From: Carya illinoinensis
Lineage: Eukaryota > Streptophyta > Magnoliopsida > Fagales > Juglandaceae
Assembly: GCF_018687715.1 (NCBI RefSeq)
Contig: NC_056765.1
Span: 29,172,254 to 29,236,253 of the forward strand
DNA: 64,000 nucleotides
Direction: 5' to 3'
Positions 24,501 to 36,999 of the stretch are shown piece by piece. Numbering within the stretch: the first letter of the stretch is position 1; every line of letters starts with the position of its first letter. Below the pieces are notes generated by a model that searched no databases, had not been told where the DNA came from, and was given only the letters and a program-made list of their open reading frames with translations. The translations under genes and the position numbers were made by a program.

Positions 24501-27500
24501 GTTGGCTGGTGGGTGAGCTTTTTAAAAAACAATAAAATTCAACTGCAAAATTGTGCCCAGAAAGAGAGAACTAAACTCCACACTGGTGGTAGAAGATAGA
24601 TAAGCTTTTATCTAATAATCAACTAATACTTTTTCATTCCTTCTCTGGTGCCAGAAAAATCATTTGTGAGATTAAGGCAACTTACATTGTTTATTGTTTG
24701 ACTAATACCTTATATTTTAATTGCTTTACATATTTATAGTGCTAAACATTGCCATTGTTTTCCTAGGCTTGCATTAGCTTTAATTGACTTCATCCAATTT
24801 AACAACCAATTTTTATTTAAGTTGGTCGTTTCGCCTTGTTCTATTTTTGGTTGAACTGTTTATTATCCACTCACTATCTCTTCTTACAATGAAAGTTTCT
24901 TTGCCTTGGATCTTGAATCTGTAAATTAATTGCAGTTTGCGTTGAATCTGCTGGCTTATGGCTACTTATAGGGTTCTGTCTCTTACCGAGACATACCTGA
25001 ACAAGATTTTTGCTGTGTCTGGATGCTAAATTTGTTCGGCTGTAATATTGGTCGTCTTTTTTCCCTGTTCCATTTCTCAATAAAATTTTGGCCTTGGTGA
25101 TAATGATGATTTCTTATGAGTGGTATGTCATTGATTTGTTTGTGTGCCCACACACCAGTTTGTACTGTCATCTATTCTTCAAATTCATGTCTCACCTGTA
25201 ACCATCTGTGGTGGCTTCATACTTGCGTTAAGTTTTCCTGCTCTGTACTAATCATGCATGTTACAATTTTTTTCAGCCAATATTTCAAAGGTATCCGCAG
25301 CCTGAGAAGGAATGTCAATCATTTTCGCTCATATATAATGACAGATCACTGGATTTGGTAAAAACTTTCCTTGTATTTTTTTATCTCCTTCCATTATTTT
25401 GTTATAGGTAGAAATAAAAATCGTTTCATTATTATTATTCTAGGTTGCATTTTGTTGCCGTGGTTCATTAGCACAGCCTCTCTCTCTCTCTCTTAGCAAT
25501 ATCTGTCTGGTTTTAAGATTGTCTGTTGAAGTGTTTTGTAGTTTTAACTTATCAAGAAATGTTTTGCAATTTGATGATTTGACCTTATGAACCAGATTTG
25601 CAAGGATAAAGATGATGCTGAGGTATGGTTTAGGGGTTTAAAAGCATTAATCTCACGTTGCCATCACCGTAAATGGAGAACAGAATCAAGGAGTGATGGA
25701 GTTCCTTCCGAAGTAAATAGTCCTAGAACATACACGCAAAGAAGTTCTCCTCTGAACTCTCCATTTGGTAGTAATGAGAGCTTGCAGAAGGTATGGTTAT
25801 TGTGTTTTGTACTTTTTCACTGTGTTTTGAAAATGTAACTTACGAGAATCTTCATATGCTTGATTCAGGATATTGGAGATCACCTTCGCCTTCATAGTCC
25901 ATATGAAAGTCCCCCCAAGAATGGCTTTGATAAAGCATTATCAGATGTGATATTGTATACTGTTCCCCCCAAGGGTTTCTTCCCTTCAGATTCTGCTAGT
26001 GCTTCTGTCCATTCTGTGTCATCAGGAGGCTCAGATAGTGTACATGGTCACATGAAGGCAATGGGGATGGATGCTTTTAGAGTTAGTCTATCAAGTGCTG
26101 TTAGCTCATCAAGCCAAGGCTCTGGTCATGATGATGGTGATGCCCTGGGTGATGTTTTTATTTGGGGCGAAGGCATAGGGGATGGTTTTCTGGGTGGTGG
26201 AACTCATAGAGTTGGGAGTGGCTCTGGTGTCAAAATGGATTCTTTGTTGCCTAAAGCCTTAGAATCTGCAGTAGTCCTTGATGTCCAGAACATTGCCTGT
26301 GGTGGACGGCATGCTGCCTTAGTAACTAAGCAAGGAGAGGTTTTCTCCTGGGGGGAGGAATTTGGAGGTAGGCTTGGGCATGGAGTAGACTCTGATGTTT
26401 TGCAACCAAAGCTAATCGATGCCCTTAGCAGTACGAACATTGAGCTTGTAGCTTGCGGTGAGTACCATACATGTGCTGTAACACTTTCTGGTGATCTGTA
26501 CACATGGGGTGATGGAACTTTCAATTTTGGTCTTCTTGGCCATGGAAATGAAGTGAGCCACTGGGTCCCAAAGAGAGTAACTGGGCCCTTGGAGGGCATA
26601 CATGTCTCATCAATCTCTTGTGGACCCTGGCACACTGCTGTCGTAACCTCTGCAGGTCAATTGTTTACTTTCGGAGATGGCACATTTGGTGTTCTTGGCC
26701 ATGGAGACCGGAAGAGTATTTCAATACCAAGGGAAGTGGAATCCCTTAAGGGGCTCCGCACAGTCCGAGCAGCTTGTGGTGTTTGGCATACTGCTGCAGT
26801 TGTAGAAGTTATGGTTGGGAATTCAAGTTCTAGCAACTGCTCTTCAGGAAAGCTGTTTACTTGGGGAGATGGAGATAAAGGTCGACTTGGGCATGGTGAT
26901 AAGGAAGCCAAACTTGTGCCTACCTGTGTTGCTGCTCTTGTTGAGCCAAATTTTTGTCGAGTTGGGTGTGGACATGGTATAACTGTTGCCCTTACTACCT
27001 CTGGCCATGTCTATACAATGGGCAGTTCTGTTTATGGCCAGTTAGGGAATCCCCAAGCTGATGGGAAACTCCCTGCTCGTGTTGAGGGAAAGCTCTCCAA
27101 GAGTTTTGTGGAGGAGATAGCTTGTGGTGCTTACCATGTTGCGGTTTTAACTTCAAGAGCTGAAGTCTATACTTGGGGCAAGGGAGCAAATGGTCGGTTA
27201 GGTCATGGGGATATAGATGATAGAAATTCCCCAACATTAGTAGAAGCTCTGAGAGATAAGCAAGTCAAAGGTATTACCTGTGGTACTCATTTTACAGCAG
27301 CTATATGCCTTCACAAGTGGGTCTCCGGAGTTGACCAGTCTATGTGTTCTGGCTGTCGCCTGCCATTTAACTTTAAAAGAAAACGTCACAATTGTTACAA
27401 TTGTGGACTTGTTTTTTGTCATTCATGCAGCAGCAAGAAGTCTCTCAAGGCTTCTATGGCACCAAATCCCAACAAACCCTATCGCGTTTGTGATAATTGT

Positions 27501-30500
27501 TTCAGTAAACTAAGGAAAGCTATTGAAAGTGATGGTTCTTCTCATTCTTCAGCGAGCAGAAGAGGAAGTATCAATCAAGGTTCACTCGAGTTCATTGAGA
27601 AAGATGAGAAATTGGATTCCAGATCTCGTGGACAACTTGCTAGATTGTCTTCAATGGAGTCCTTGAAGCAGGTGGAAAGCCGATCTTCTAAGAAAAACAA
27701 GAAACTAGAATTTAACAGCAGTCGTGTCTCGCCTATTCCAAATGGAGGTTCCCAGTGGGGAGCACTTAATATTTCTAAATCTTTTAATCCAGTGTTTGGG
27801 TCATCCAAAAAGTTTTTCTCAGCGTCTGTTCCTGGATCAAGAATTGTTTCTCGAGCAACATCCCCGATATCAAGGCGGCCCAGCCCACCTCGTTCAACAA
27901 CACCAACCCCAACTCTGGGTGGACTTACCTCACCAAAGATAGTTGTGGATGACCCAAAAAGAATGAATGATAGCCTCAGCCAGGAGATTGTAAAATTAAG
28001 ATCACAGGTATACAGTTCTTCCTCCTTAATCACATGATAATTTGGTCATATACTCACAGTATCTACCACTTTTTAGCCATGGAATTTTTTTTTTGTTGTG
28101 AAATGGGTATTGGACTGACGGGTGACAAATTAAAGAAAGCACTATGGCTAATTTTCAACATCTATTTGATTAGACACTTGTGTCGTCAAGTTGATTATAT
28201 TCTATGATTGAGTTGTCATTCTTCATGTGAAAAAATTGAGCAAGCTGAAATGAAAGTTAGATGTAGGAAGCAAACTAGATTATTTGAACTATGGTCCAGT
28301 TGAAGGAGATAACTTTGACCTTCAAGATTTACAGTAACTGCATCCCTAATATATTCAAGTGTACTTTTTTTCATATTGCAATAATTAAATTGTTCGAATA
28401 TAACTTCTAGGGCCAGGTAATAGATAGGGTTTAGGGTGGATTTGGGTCAAGGTTTTGTTCGAATTTGGAGACAACTCCAATTCGAGTAATAGCATGGTGT
28501 AGCAACGTTTATATATTGCATGCAAGTTTGATGGTTGATGTGACTCTCCCTTCCCTGTTCCTGCCAAGCAAGATGCATTGTGATTTCCTCTCTCCCTCCA
28601 TCCCTCCCTCCCGCCATCTCATTCTTGTGGGTCACAGAATTAAATTGTAATGAAATGGTGGGATAAAATCAGAGGGCCAGTGAAATGCAGTTATCTAACA
28701 AAGTTGTTCATATATTTCTTTTGAAGTTCCTCTTCCAGAATGGAAGTGTATCATTGTTGTTGTTTCTCAAAGCGGATCTGCTCACTTGTCTGTTTATTAT
28801 TAATAAATAGTAGAATTATCCAGGAATAGCTTTAGAACAATTTTAAAAAATAAAATAAAATAAAAGATCATATTATACAAGCATTTCGCTTATAAAAGTA
28901 TTCTACAATCATTTCAATTCAAGCAGTAATTGAGGGGGAAAATTGAGGTTGGATTATTTAAGCTGTTGGCTTTATGGTTTTTTTTTTTATCGGTAAAAAA
29001 TTGTTGGAGCGATAACTCACTGTTCTTAGGTATTAGCCCTAGAGATTGAAAGGGTAGGCAGGAGCCATATAACAGTAAATGTTCTTCATGCAGTGGGTGC
29101 ATCTGTCACCAGCTGAAAGTCCCTCCCTCCCATGGGTTGAACAAAAGACCTACTCCATAATAAAGGTGTATCTCATGGCTAAAAGGCCATGTGTGTGGTG
29201 TGTGCCTATGTATAGGTGATGGTATATCTCCCTTTGTTTGAGCGTTTCCTTTCATGTAATTGGATAATGACTAGAATGAAGAGAATTACAAGTCTGTATA
29301 AATGTAACATTTTTAGTACCTTCAAATTTCATTGGTAATTGAATAAAATTTTTATTTACTGATAAAAATATGGTAATTGAATAAAAAATTTCATACAAGT
29401 AGTCAAATGAAATTACAGCGAATGGGTTTGTTTACTAGAGTTCATGACAGAATTCAAATTGTACAAATTGAAAGCACAAATTACTTTTTAAAATTGTGAA
29501 TGAAGTGACCATTTGTTTAAAGACCTGATTTTGAGCTTTTACATAACCATAGTTCTAGTAGAGATGTCCAGCTTGCAATAACTTGTAGTTCCTCTTTTAA
29601 TAATCTAACATATTATGTTTGCTCAGTTGTATGTTTGTCCATTAGTCCCAACCAGTTTTTATCTTTCAGGTGGAAAATCTCACTCGCAAAGCCCAACTTC
29701 AAGAAGTTGAGCTGGAAAGAACAACTAAACAACTAAAGGAAGCAATAGCATATGCAGGGGAGGAAACTGCAAAATGCAAAGCAGCAAAGGAAGTCATCAA
29801 GTCGCTTACTGCCCAGGTAAGATGGATGTTTATGTTAATTAGTATGATAATTTTTGGGTTGTTTTGGATTACCATGTTAATAAAATCTACCATATGTTTT
29901 GCATGGCAACAGGAAAGAGATGTTTTCCTTTCTATTCCAATGTGTTCTCATAACTTGGGATGATACTATCTTTCTTTGCGGTTACTTCATTTAAGTATTC
30001 TGTTTGTGGGTTCATAGGCCGCAGAGAAGAAAGTGACTGGCCTTTTGTTGTTTCTATGGAGGCCCCAAAAACCCCTTGTTACTGCGTGTATTTATTTTCT
30101 GTTACATGGATCCATAGAAGTGAAAAAGATGTATGCTAACAATGTGCCTGTTTGCCCAAATCTTTTATAAAAGTGTCAAATTGTGCATTTTGTTGGTTCT
30201 CATGAGGCTATTTTGAGGTGTATTTTAAGTTTCTTCGAACTTTGGCAAGAATGAAATGTTTGAACCTTTGAAGGCTGTGAAAGGACAATGACAGGGTTAA
30301 AAGCCAGTCTTCAACAATCATTTTTTTTTTTTTTTGCTAGTTGGATGTATCCTTTTTGTACTTCATGCATACTCAGGTTGAACCGCTCTGCACTTTTAAT
30401 AAAGTATGCATTGCTTATATTTTAAGAAAATATTTACTTTGGCTATAGCTGTTCATGGACGTGGAAACAGAAAATTAGTCATTCGTCTCTTTACAATAAC

Positions 30501-32160
30501 CTGTAAATTATATTGCTACTACCATTTTGTGATTTGTTTATGTTGTGATCCATTAATGCCTCCATTTTCTGTCTCTTAACAATTGGTGTAAGCTCAACAG
30601 CATATTGAGCTGTCAGTGGTCACACCATTCTCTTCAACATATTTTCATTAATGAGGTTAAAGTTATGGGAATTTCTGCTTGGTAATTGGTCTTTGCCGTG
30701 GCATCAATAGAAGTGTTTTGTGTTAAATGACTAGCCTTCCCTGAAAGTTGTGAGCTACCTTTGAAAAGTAGGCTTTAAATGTTTCTAGTGTACTCTACTA
30801 TTAGCGATATTTTAATGATGAGCTGGTTTGTTTTGAAGTCATGTTTTCATAGGGCGCAGATGGAATCTTTAATGCTTTGTCATCCTTGATAAAGATTCAA
30901 TTTTTACAATCCACACATGCATTTGCAAAAATAAAAATAAAAATTGGGGTTGGACATAAACTTTATTTGAGTTACTAAGCATGCATCAAAAAATTTTCCA
31001 AGCTGCATCTAGGACTCAAATCCTGTAAAGTGGTCAGACAGCTTATATTAATCTTCTAAAAGAACAGCTGATATTAACCTTATGGAGATTTTTTTATAAA
31101 TAATAGGATAACCTTATGGAGTTACCGTTACCGTTATAAAAATTTTAAAAATAAACCTTATGTTTTTGCTATTAGTTGAGTTTTCTTGCTGAAACAAAGT
31201 TGTTTTTCTTATTCTGAACAGTTGAAGGACATGGCTGAAAGGCTGCCTGTGGGAGCTGCTCGGAGCATCAAATCACCTTCTCTTTCTTCCTTTGGTTCCA
31301 GTCCCGCTTCCAATGACATTTCTAATGCTTCTATTGACCGAATGAATGGTCAAGCAGCATTCCAAGAACAAGACTCGATTGGATCAAACATCCAGCTGCT
31401 TAATGGATCAAGTACCAACAGTAAATTTAGTTTAGGTCCCAACAAACAATCCCATCCAGACCCAACAGCTAGAAATGGAAGCAGAATGAAAGAAAGTGAA
31501 TCTCGGCTTGACACTGAATGGGTCGAGCAAGATGAGGCTGGCGTGTATATTACACTTACATCCCTACCAGGAGGTGCCAAGGATCTTAAGCGTGTTCGCT
31601 TCAGGTATATTATCCTCAGTTTCCTTTGCATCTAAAAAATTATGCAATACTTCTGATAAACATGGATGTCAAACAAGTATTTACCAAGTCTTGACTAGAA
31701 ATAAGAGGAAAAGGAAGGCTATATTTCATCTCTTACTAGTCTTGACAATTATATTCCTCTTCTCCTTTGGTAAAACAGTTCCATATGTAATGGGAGCTGC
31801 CAAAGAGTTATAAGAGATAGGAGCTGGCAAAGAGCTTTAAAAAACTTATTTTGGGTTTTTTTATTTTTTAGAACCCATACCTAGTTGTCCATTATGACCC
31901 CTTGAATATGCGGAGATTAATAATTTCTTATGAACCCCTAAGTGAGTTCTGAGAATTGCCATATCTTGATCTTTTCCACCTGCGACAAGTGTAAAACCTT
32001 TTTGTTTTTCCCTAATGGTGGATGCAGTCGGAAGCGGTTTAGTGAGAAACAAGCAGAACAATGGTGGGCAGAGAACAGGGCGAGAGTATATGACCAATAC
32101 AACGTACGCATGATTGACAAGTCAAGTATTGGCGTGGGAAGTGAGGACTTGGCTCATTAA
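18588..32160 (+). CDS. PRAF1: PH, RCC1 and FYVE domains-containing protein (PRAF type), 1107 aa
   Basis: Nine exons, all with GT-AG introns and compatible phases: 18588-18656, 22043-22129, 23562-23651, 25277-25357, 25596-25790, 25869-28007, 29670-29816, 31222-31604 and 32028-32160. Residues 1-150 form the PH domain ([35 protein letters not shown]). Residues about 267-655 are RCC1 repeats ([28 protein letters not shown]). Residues about 656-725 are a FYVE finger ([22 protein letters not shown]); its core departs from the usual RHHCR, as in other plant PRAFs. A coiled coil follows (about 885-945). A BRX domain lies at about 1033-1092 ([23 protein letters not shown]). Family members bind phosphoinositides and have been linked to small-GTPase exchange and cell polarity. 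I infer endosomal or plasma-membrane association. The symbol is the family type, not a proven ortholog. Confidence 0.95.
19480..19714 (+). mobile_element. tRNA-derived SINE in PRAF intron 1
   Basis: A 235-bp SINE with an internal Pol III promoter: A-box-like 'ggctttagtggtaaag' and B-box 'ggttcaaattc'. It ends in an A-rich tail. It is flanked by the perfect 17-bp duplication aggtgagaacagatatt at 19463-19479 and 19715-19731. Same family as the copies at 21462, 37711 and 38912. Confidence 0.88.
20250..21434 (+). mobile_element. L1-type LINE fragment (ORF2 C-terminal end) in PRAF intron 1
   Basis: The translated segments read [36 protein letters not shown] and, at 20718-20900, [18 protein letters not shown]. 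These are the C-terminal reverse-transcriptase-associated region (zf-RVT) of plant LINEs. Stops and an internal T/A-rich insertion at about 20973-21030 break it. The 3' end is 'ataaaacctaatttt' with an A tail at about 21426-21434. It is same-strand as the host gene, 5'-truncated and dead. Confidence 0.82.
21462..21519 (+). mobile_element. 5'-truncated SINE copy
   Basis: Only the 3' end of the SINE family is present ('gggattagtcgggact...gccaatgaaaaaaaag'). It is flanked by the 11-bp duplication aattcccttta at 21451-21461 and 21520-21530. It sits about 30 bp past the LINE tail in PRAF intron 1. Confidence 0.8.
22500..22916 (+). mobile_element. LINE 3'-end fragment in PRAF intron 2
   Basis: The translated end [18 protein letters not shown] is the conserved C-terminus of plant L1-type ORF2. 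It is followed by a 3' UTR and an A-run at about 22907-22915. The upstream boundary is uncertain. Confidence 0.7.
23745..24530 (-). mobile_element. Probable LINE-derived insertion in PRAF intron 3, antisense
   Basis: Begins 'tttttttgataagtatcaaaatttatt', typical of the reverse complement of plant LINE 3' ends. C/A-rich sequence continues to about 24500, with a second similar tail-like sequence at about 24175-24215. No reverse-transcriptase motif is readable, so the call rests on the tail pattern. Confidence 0.4.
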
Positions 32161-32640
32161 CATTTGGTAATTGTCATCTGTAAATGAAATTATCTTTTCC
32201 ACATTACAGCTTGACTGATTGAGAGGGTCATACTAATTGATTAGATTTGGTTACCATCTGCTTTTGAAGTTTGAGGGAAGCAAGGTTTGGTATAAGGAGA
32301 GAGTCAGAGGGGTTTGAAAATCTGTTTTTGGTATTTCTGCTTTTTTTTTTTCCCTTCTTCCTATGATATTTTTTCAACTTGATTTTTACCTTCCAATTTT
32401 TTCCCTATAAGTGCCTTGTGTGGGGGTTGAGAGTGAGAAATGTAAATTCGTAGTAGGTTGCGGGCTCTTGTGGCTACCATGTAAATTCCATAAACAAAAT
32501 ACCTGCAGGTATTTTTCTCTCAACATTTTTATATATTATTCGTTCGGGTCAATATTAAAGGCAGCAGTTATGTACCATTTCCAGGCAAATTCATCTTTTG
32601 ATTCCCCTTCCATTTGTTGCTAATAGTGTAATCATCCATC
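32161..32640 (+). other. PRAF 3' untranslated region and downstream
   Basis: T-rich sequence after the stop codon, typical of a plant 3' UTR. The polyadenylation site cannot be fixed. Confidence 0.4.
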
Positions 32641-32951
32641 TTAGCTCAAAATGAATTAGATGTCTGCTTCATTAGATATACATTTTGATATGTTGGTCCT
32701 TATATAAATCTAAAATCTGCCTTTGATGGCAACTTATTGTCATGCAAGTTGATGTTACACTGATGAATGGAGATTATACTTTATGGATTTCAGCTCCTTC
32801 CTCCCACTTACCATTTATTTTCCTTAATTCTCCTTACCTTTGGATGAATGCTCATTGTTTTACTATCAAAAGTACCAAACAAAAAAATGGTGGCCTTCCT
32901 GCTTTGTCTTTCTGTTGTTTAGTGATGAAACGAATGAGAGGCACTGACGCG

Positions 32952-32957
32952 CCCCCC

Positions 32958-33027
<70 letters not shown>

Positions 33028-33090
33028 AAAAAAAAAAGAAAAACAAAAACTTTGAAGAAGAAATTACCCAAAATAAGAACTGCTGTTACA

Positions 33091-33121
<31 letters not shown>
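32952..33121. repeat. Compound simple-sequence tract
   Basis: A run of 17 C, then about 13 CT units, 22 C and 20 A in direct succession (32952-33037). An (AT)n run at 33093-33121 follows after a 55-bp gap. It is likely length-polymorphic and error-prone in assembly. Confidence 0.95.
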
Positions 33122-33124
<3 letters not shown>

Positions 33125-34330
33125 GTTTTGGTTTTTATGAATTGAAAATAAAAATTGTGCACCTGGTCATGTGCGAGAGCCGATGAAGGTCAGTCCTAGT
33201 ATATTGGAAGGCCGGGATTCTGAGGATAAAGATGCATACTGGTTACCAAACACAAGGAAAAAAAAAAAAAAAAAAAAATTAAGAGAAAAAGATAGGGTAG
33301 AAAACTAAAGTTTTGAAGGTTTCTCCTTTTTTTTTTTTAAACTGTCTTTTTTCCAATTAAGCGTTGAACCCGTATAACGTGTCCATATAACAGAGAGCCA
33401 GTAAATGATCAGTTTTTTTTTTTATTCAATTGATGAGATGTGCCCCCAAAAATTGTCTACAGCCAAGATTGGAGCTACAAATCTGAGCGTATCATACCCC
33501 TTAGAATATTTGTGAATGGTAGTAAAATAATTTATGAATAGTAGTAAAATAGTTTGAGTTAAGATGTTTATGGGAAAGTCGAGATTATGAGAATAAAGAT
33601 GACTAGAGAAAAAAAGAAACCTGAGAGAAGAGGAAAGAATGCAAAAAGTAGGAGAATTGTGAGGTAGAGAAGAGAAATAATATTTAGCGTAAGCGCAATA
33701 TATATATATATATATATATATGTTTTTGAAAAAAATAAGTAAATATATGACCTACATGAAAAGATTAATTTTTTATAATAAATTTTACTCTTTTTTAAAA
33801 AGAGTGTGTGGGGTTTACACAACTCATAACTGTATCTAGTATTATTCACTAAAACTTTTACTACTTAAACTAATCCTTAGATATTGGATGAGTTTCTTCC
33901 TTTCACCGTTTTCTTCCCCTTATTGAGGGAGGGCTTTGGAGAGGGATGAAGATCATCCTATCCTCTTGCTTGCCTAAAAGTTTATTGGGGATTCATGACC
34001 TCTTTCTACAATTTTCAAACCTAAGTGCTAAATAGTCGAAGAAGTGTAAAAAGAAAATATAGGGTGGAATTGGGTCTAATGAAGTAGCTCATGTCTCATG
34101 CCCTCTTGACTGATAGACTACAATATGGTTCAAGAGAAGACCTATCATGAAAATGGTTTTTGTATGTAGATCCCGAAGAGGTTTACCCAAAATTTCACTG
34201 CACTCGTAAGAGATTGTCACAGTTAAAGTTGCACCAATTCTAAATCAATTGTTGCAATTGAAGAAGGTTTTCGTTTCGTACTCCACAAACTTGGATGAGA
34301 GAGTATGTTGACTCTAGGTCTTACGACCAC
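33122..34330. other. Intergenic, MITE debris
   Basis: No gene. At 33505-33580 is sequence like the interior of GGCCCCGTTTGG-type MITEs ('aatagtagtaaaatagtttg'). At 33700-33840 is a degenerate foldback MITE M piece and a (TA)n run (33699-33722). Confidence 0.4.
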
Positions 34331-34338
34331 TCCATCAA

Positions 34339-34972
34339 CAATGGCGGAGCCAGAAATTTATTCTAGGGGGCCAAATAAAACTAAAACAATATACATAAAA
34401 TATTTTTTGTTCTACTTTTATACAATATTTTTTTTATGATATATAATAATCTGATATGAAGATTTACAATAAAAAAATATGTTTAATACAATTTATATAT
34501 TAAAAAAATATTTGATATGTCAAGAATAATATATTATTGAAATAATATAAAGACATTGATACAAATATATTAAACAAAAAATACAGAGTGCCTAAAATTG
34601 TGACTTGCGTTCTTTTAAACAAACAAAATCATCAAGTATTGAATCTAAATCAAAATTCTTAACTATTTCTCTTTCAATATAGACAATGGAAAGAAGTTAG
34701 AATTAATACTAGTTATAGTTAGATTTTTTTTTTTTTATTTATAATAAAAATTATGTATTTTATTTCATATGAGATGTGTTTTATTTATTTCATTTTTATA
34801 TTAGATTAAATTTTATGGAGGGGCCAAAATAATCTTTAGAGGGGAGGCCAATACATGATAAATTAATATTATTTTATTAAATAAAAAAATTAACACTTAT
34901 ATATATATTTTTTTCAAATTTGTAAGAGGCCATCAGGCCATGGCCCCCTGCCCCAACGTGGCTCCGCCACTG
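34339..34972. mobile_element. Non-autonomous hAT element, CAGTGGCGGAGCCA type
   Basis: A 634-bp unit starts CAATGGCGGAGCCAG and ends CGTGGCTCCGCCACTG, giving near-perfect terminal inverted repeats of about 14 bp. The flanking 8-bp duplication is tccatcaa/cccatcaa (34331-34338 and 34973-34980, one mismatch). The internal sequence is AT-rich and non-coding. Confidence 0.82.
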
Positions 34973-34980
34973 CCCATCAA

Positions 34981-35275
34981 GGTGGCCAAGATAAACTCCT
35001 AGAGTTGCTAGTCACACCCCGAAATGGGGTAGCCAACTACCCGTTGAAGTGGATAACTATCCCTCTATTTGTTCTAATTTATATATTTACATATGTTATA
35101 GGTTAGAGTTTTGATTTATATTTTAAATATTTATTGGGAAGGAAATGTTTTGGTTGATAGTTTAATTACACATGGTGCTCTTGGCAATACTTTCTGTTGT
35201 CACTCTCCCTCTGCTATCTAAGTATAATTTGAGTATTTTTATACTAGATCGAGCTAGAATCCCTTGCTTTTGATA
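34981..35275. other. Spacer
   Basis: Nothing recognised on either strand. Confidence 0.4.
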
Positions 35276-35283
35276 GTAGTTTT

Positions 35284-35662
35284 TATAGGTGTAATCGGTT
35301 AAATCTAGTTAGTCTTCGAGTTTTAGACTAGACCAATTTTTTCGGTCCACCAAAAGTCCAAACTAAACCGCTATGGTTCAGTCTGGTCGATCTTATTGGG
35401 TGTTTGGTCTGGGTCTTTTTAAATTTTTTTTTTCATGTTCAATTACATGAATGATTTAATCTAAGTTTTCTATTTAAGTATACACTTAACTAATCAAGTA
35501 TTTTAATTAAATATAATAAATTAATAATGTAAATAGTATGTGTATTATCAATAAAATAAATGATATTTACAGTTGTGAAGTGTGCAAGTGCTGCGCACTC
35601 CACGACTGCTTCATTCTTCCGATTGGTTTGTTTTGGTCAGGACTGAAATTTTTACAACTCCA
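35284..35662. mobile_element. Candidate hAT-like MITE (TAGGTGTAATCGG type)
   Basis: The left end 'tataggtgtaatcggttaaa' and the interior 'agaccaattttttcggtcca' resemble the element at 46212-46755. The candidate 8-bp duplication is imperfect (gtagtttt at 35276-35283, gtagtcct at 35663-35670). A fragment of foldback MITE M ('gtgaagtgtgcaagtgctgc') lies inside near 35575. Confidence 0.4.
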
Positions 35663-35689
35663 GTAGTCCTTATTCTTTATGTTGATAAG

Positions 35690-36360
35690 TAGGGGTGTCA
35701 AATCGTGTTAACAGGTCGTGTTCGTGTCGTGTCAAATCGTGTTAACGGGTCATATAGGTCAATCCTAACCCGATCCGTTAAGCTTATCGTGTCAAAATCT
35801 CAAACCCTAACACGACCCATTAATATAACGGGTCGTATCGTGTCAACCCGTTTTGACCCATTAATAAATATTATGAAATATGTTTTTTTTATAAGTAAAC
35901 AAATAAATTAAGAAAATATTACGAAATAGGTTAATACGACACAATACAACTCATTTTAAACTATTTATGTAAATGGGTTGAATAGGCCCGAAATTAACCT
36001 TTTTAACCTGATTAAATTTAGCATAATTTTATATAAATGTTAAAATTACAATATCTATAAAAATTATAAAACTAATTATAAGTCCAAAACTACAATCCAA
36101 ATAATAAAAATATCGAAATTAAAATTCTAACAATTTTATTTTTAGATATAAGGGAATAATTGTAATTTTAACTTTCTTAACGTGTTATAACGGGTTATAA
36201 CGGGTCAAAACGGGTTAACCTGTTATCAACCCGTTAAGCAATCGTGTCTTAACGGGTCAACCCGTTTTGACCCGAACCCATTAAGGCTAAACCCTAACCC
36301 GCCATTATCGTGTCGTGTTTGTGTTGGGTTAACGAGTCGTGTGACATATTGCCTCCCCTA
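35690..36360. mobile_element. Non-autonomous hAT-like element, 8-bp TSD
   Basis: A 671-bp unit starts TAGGGGTGTCAAATCGTG and ends GCCTCCCCTA. It is flanked by the exact duplication TTGATAAG at 35682-35689 and 36361-36368. Subterminal zones carry many 'aacgggt', 'acccgtt' and 'cgtgtcgtgt' motifs in both orientations, plausible transposase-binding repeats. No coding capacity. Same terminal type as 14935-15927. Confidence 0.85.
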
Positions 36361-36368
36361 TTGATAAG

Positions 36369-36999
36369 TAGCTTTAGTGGTAGTTTGGAACTAGTATAAT
36401 TTTATAGGTTATAGTTTTAAAGTTTGGTTTTGCGCTTCTAGTTAAAGGTTTTCTTAAAGTCGAGCTGTTCTTGATAAAATTTGCAGTATAGGCCTCTTAT
36501 AATATTTTTTAATATTATATATATATATTTATATTTATTGAATAATGTTACATGTACTTACATTTTTTTTATAAGATTTATTTTATTATTTTTTTCAAAT
36601 TTAAATTTCATATTATCGGTATATTAATAATTGATAAGTAAATAAATAAATTTTTTATAAATTCTTTCAATTACATTTGCTTTTCCTTAACGAATGTAAA
36701 ATACCTAATCCAGTCTTCGTCAATATTGAAAGATTAGTCATAATCCAAAGGCTATATATATATATTGGAAGATTGTGAAGTTTCTCTATTAGATAATCCC
36801 TTTCTTCGCAAGCAGTCACCCTAGCATTCTTGACAGACTCCCTCCTCCAATTTCTCAACACTTTAGCATTCTTGACAGACACGACAGAACACGGTACACA
36901 GCACAGCGGACGAGACCCATTACTGAGATAGACAAGAACCGAAACCCACAAACTAGACAGCGCGACTGAGATTTCATTTCAATTCATTTCAACTATCGG
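36369..36999 (+). promoter_or_regulatory. Upstream region of the ROMO1-like gene
   Basis: AT-rich at first, then gene-like from about 36700. A TATA-like run (ctatatatatatat) at about 36752-36765 lies about 235 bp before the ATG and is the best core-promoter candidate. Confidence 0.4.

Noticed and set aside
26204..27237. Several minus-strand ORFs opposite PRAF exon 6
   Set aside because: Shadows of the RCC1 coding sequence; no domain and no splice context.
27575..28033. 152-codon minus-strand ORF
   Set aside because: Antisense shadow of the Ser-rich region in PRAF exon 6.
32742..33140. 132-codon ORF with Pro/Lys runs
   Set aside because: Translation of the C, CT, A and AT simple repeats.
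35705..35911. 68-codon ORF rich in Arg/Ser
   Set aside because: Lies wholly in subterminal repeats of the hAT-like element at 35690-36360.
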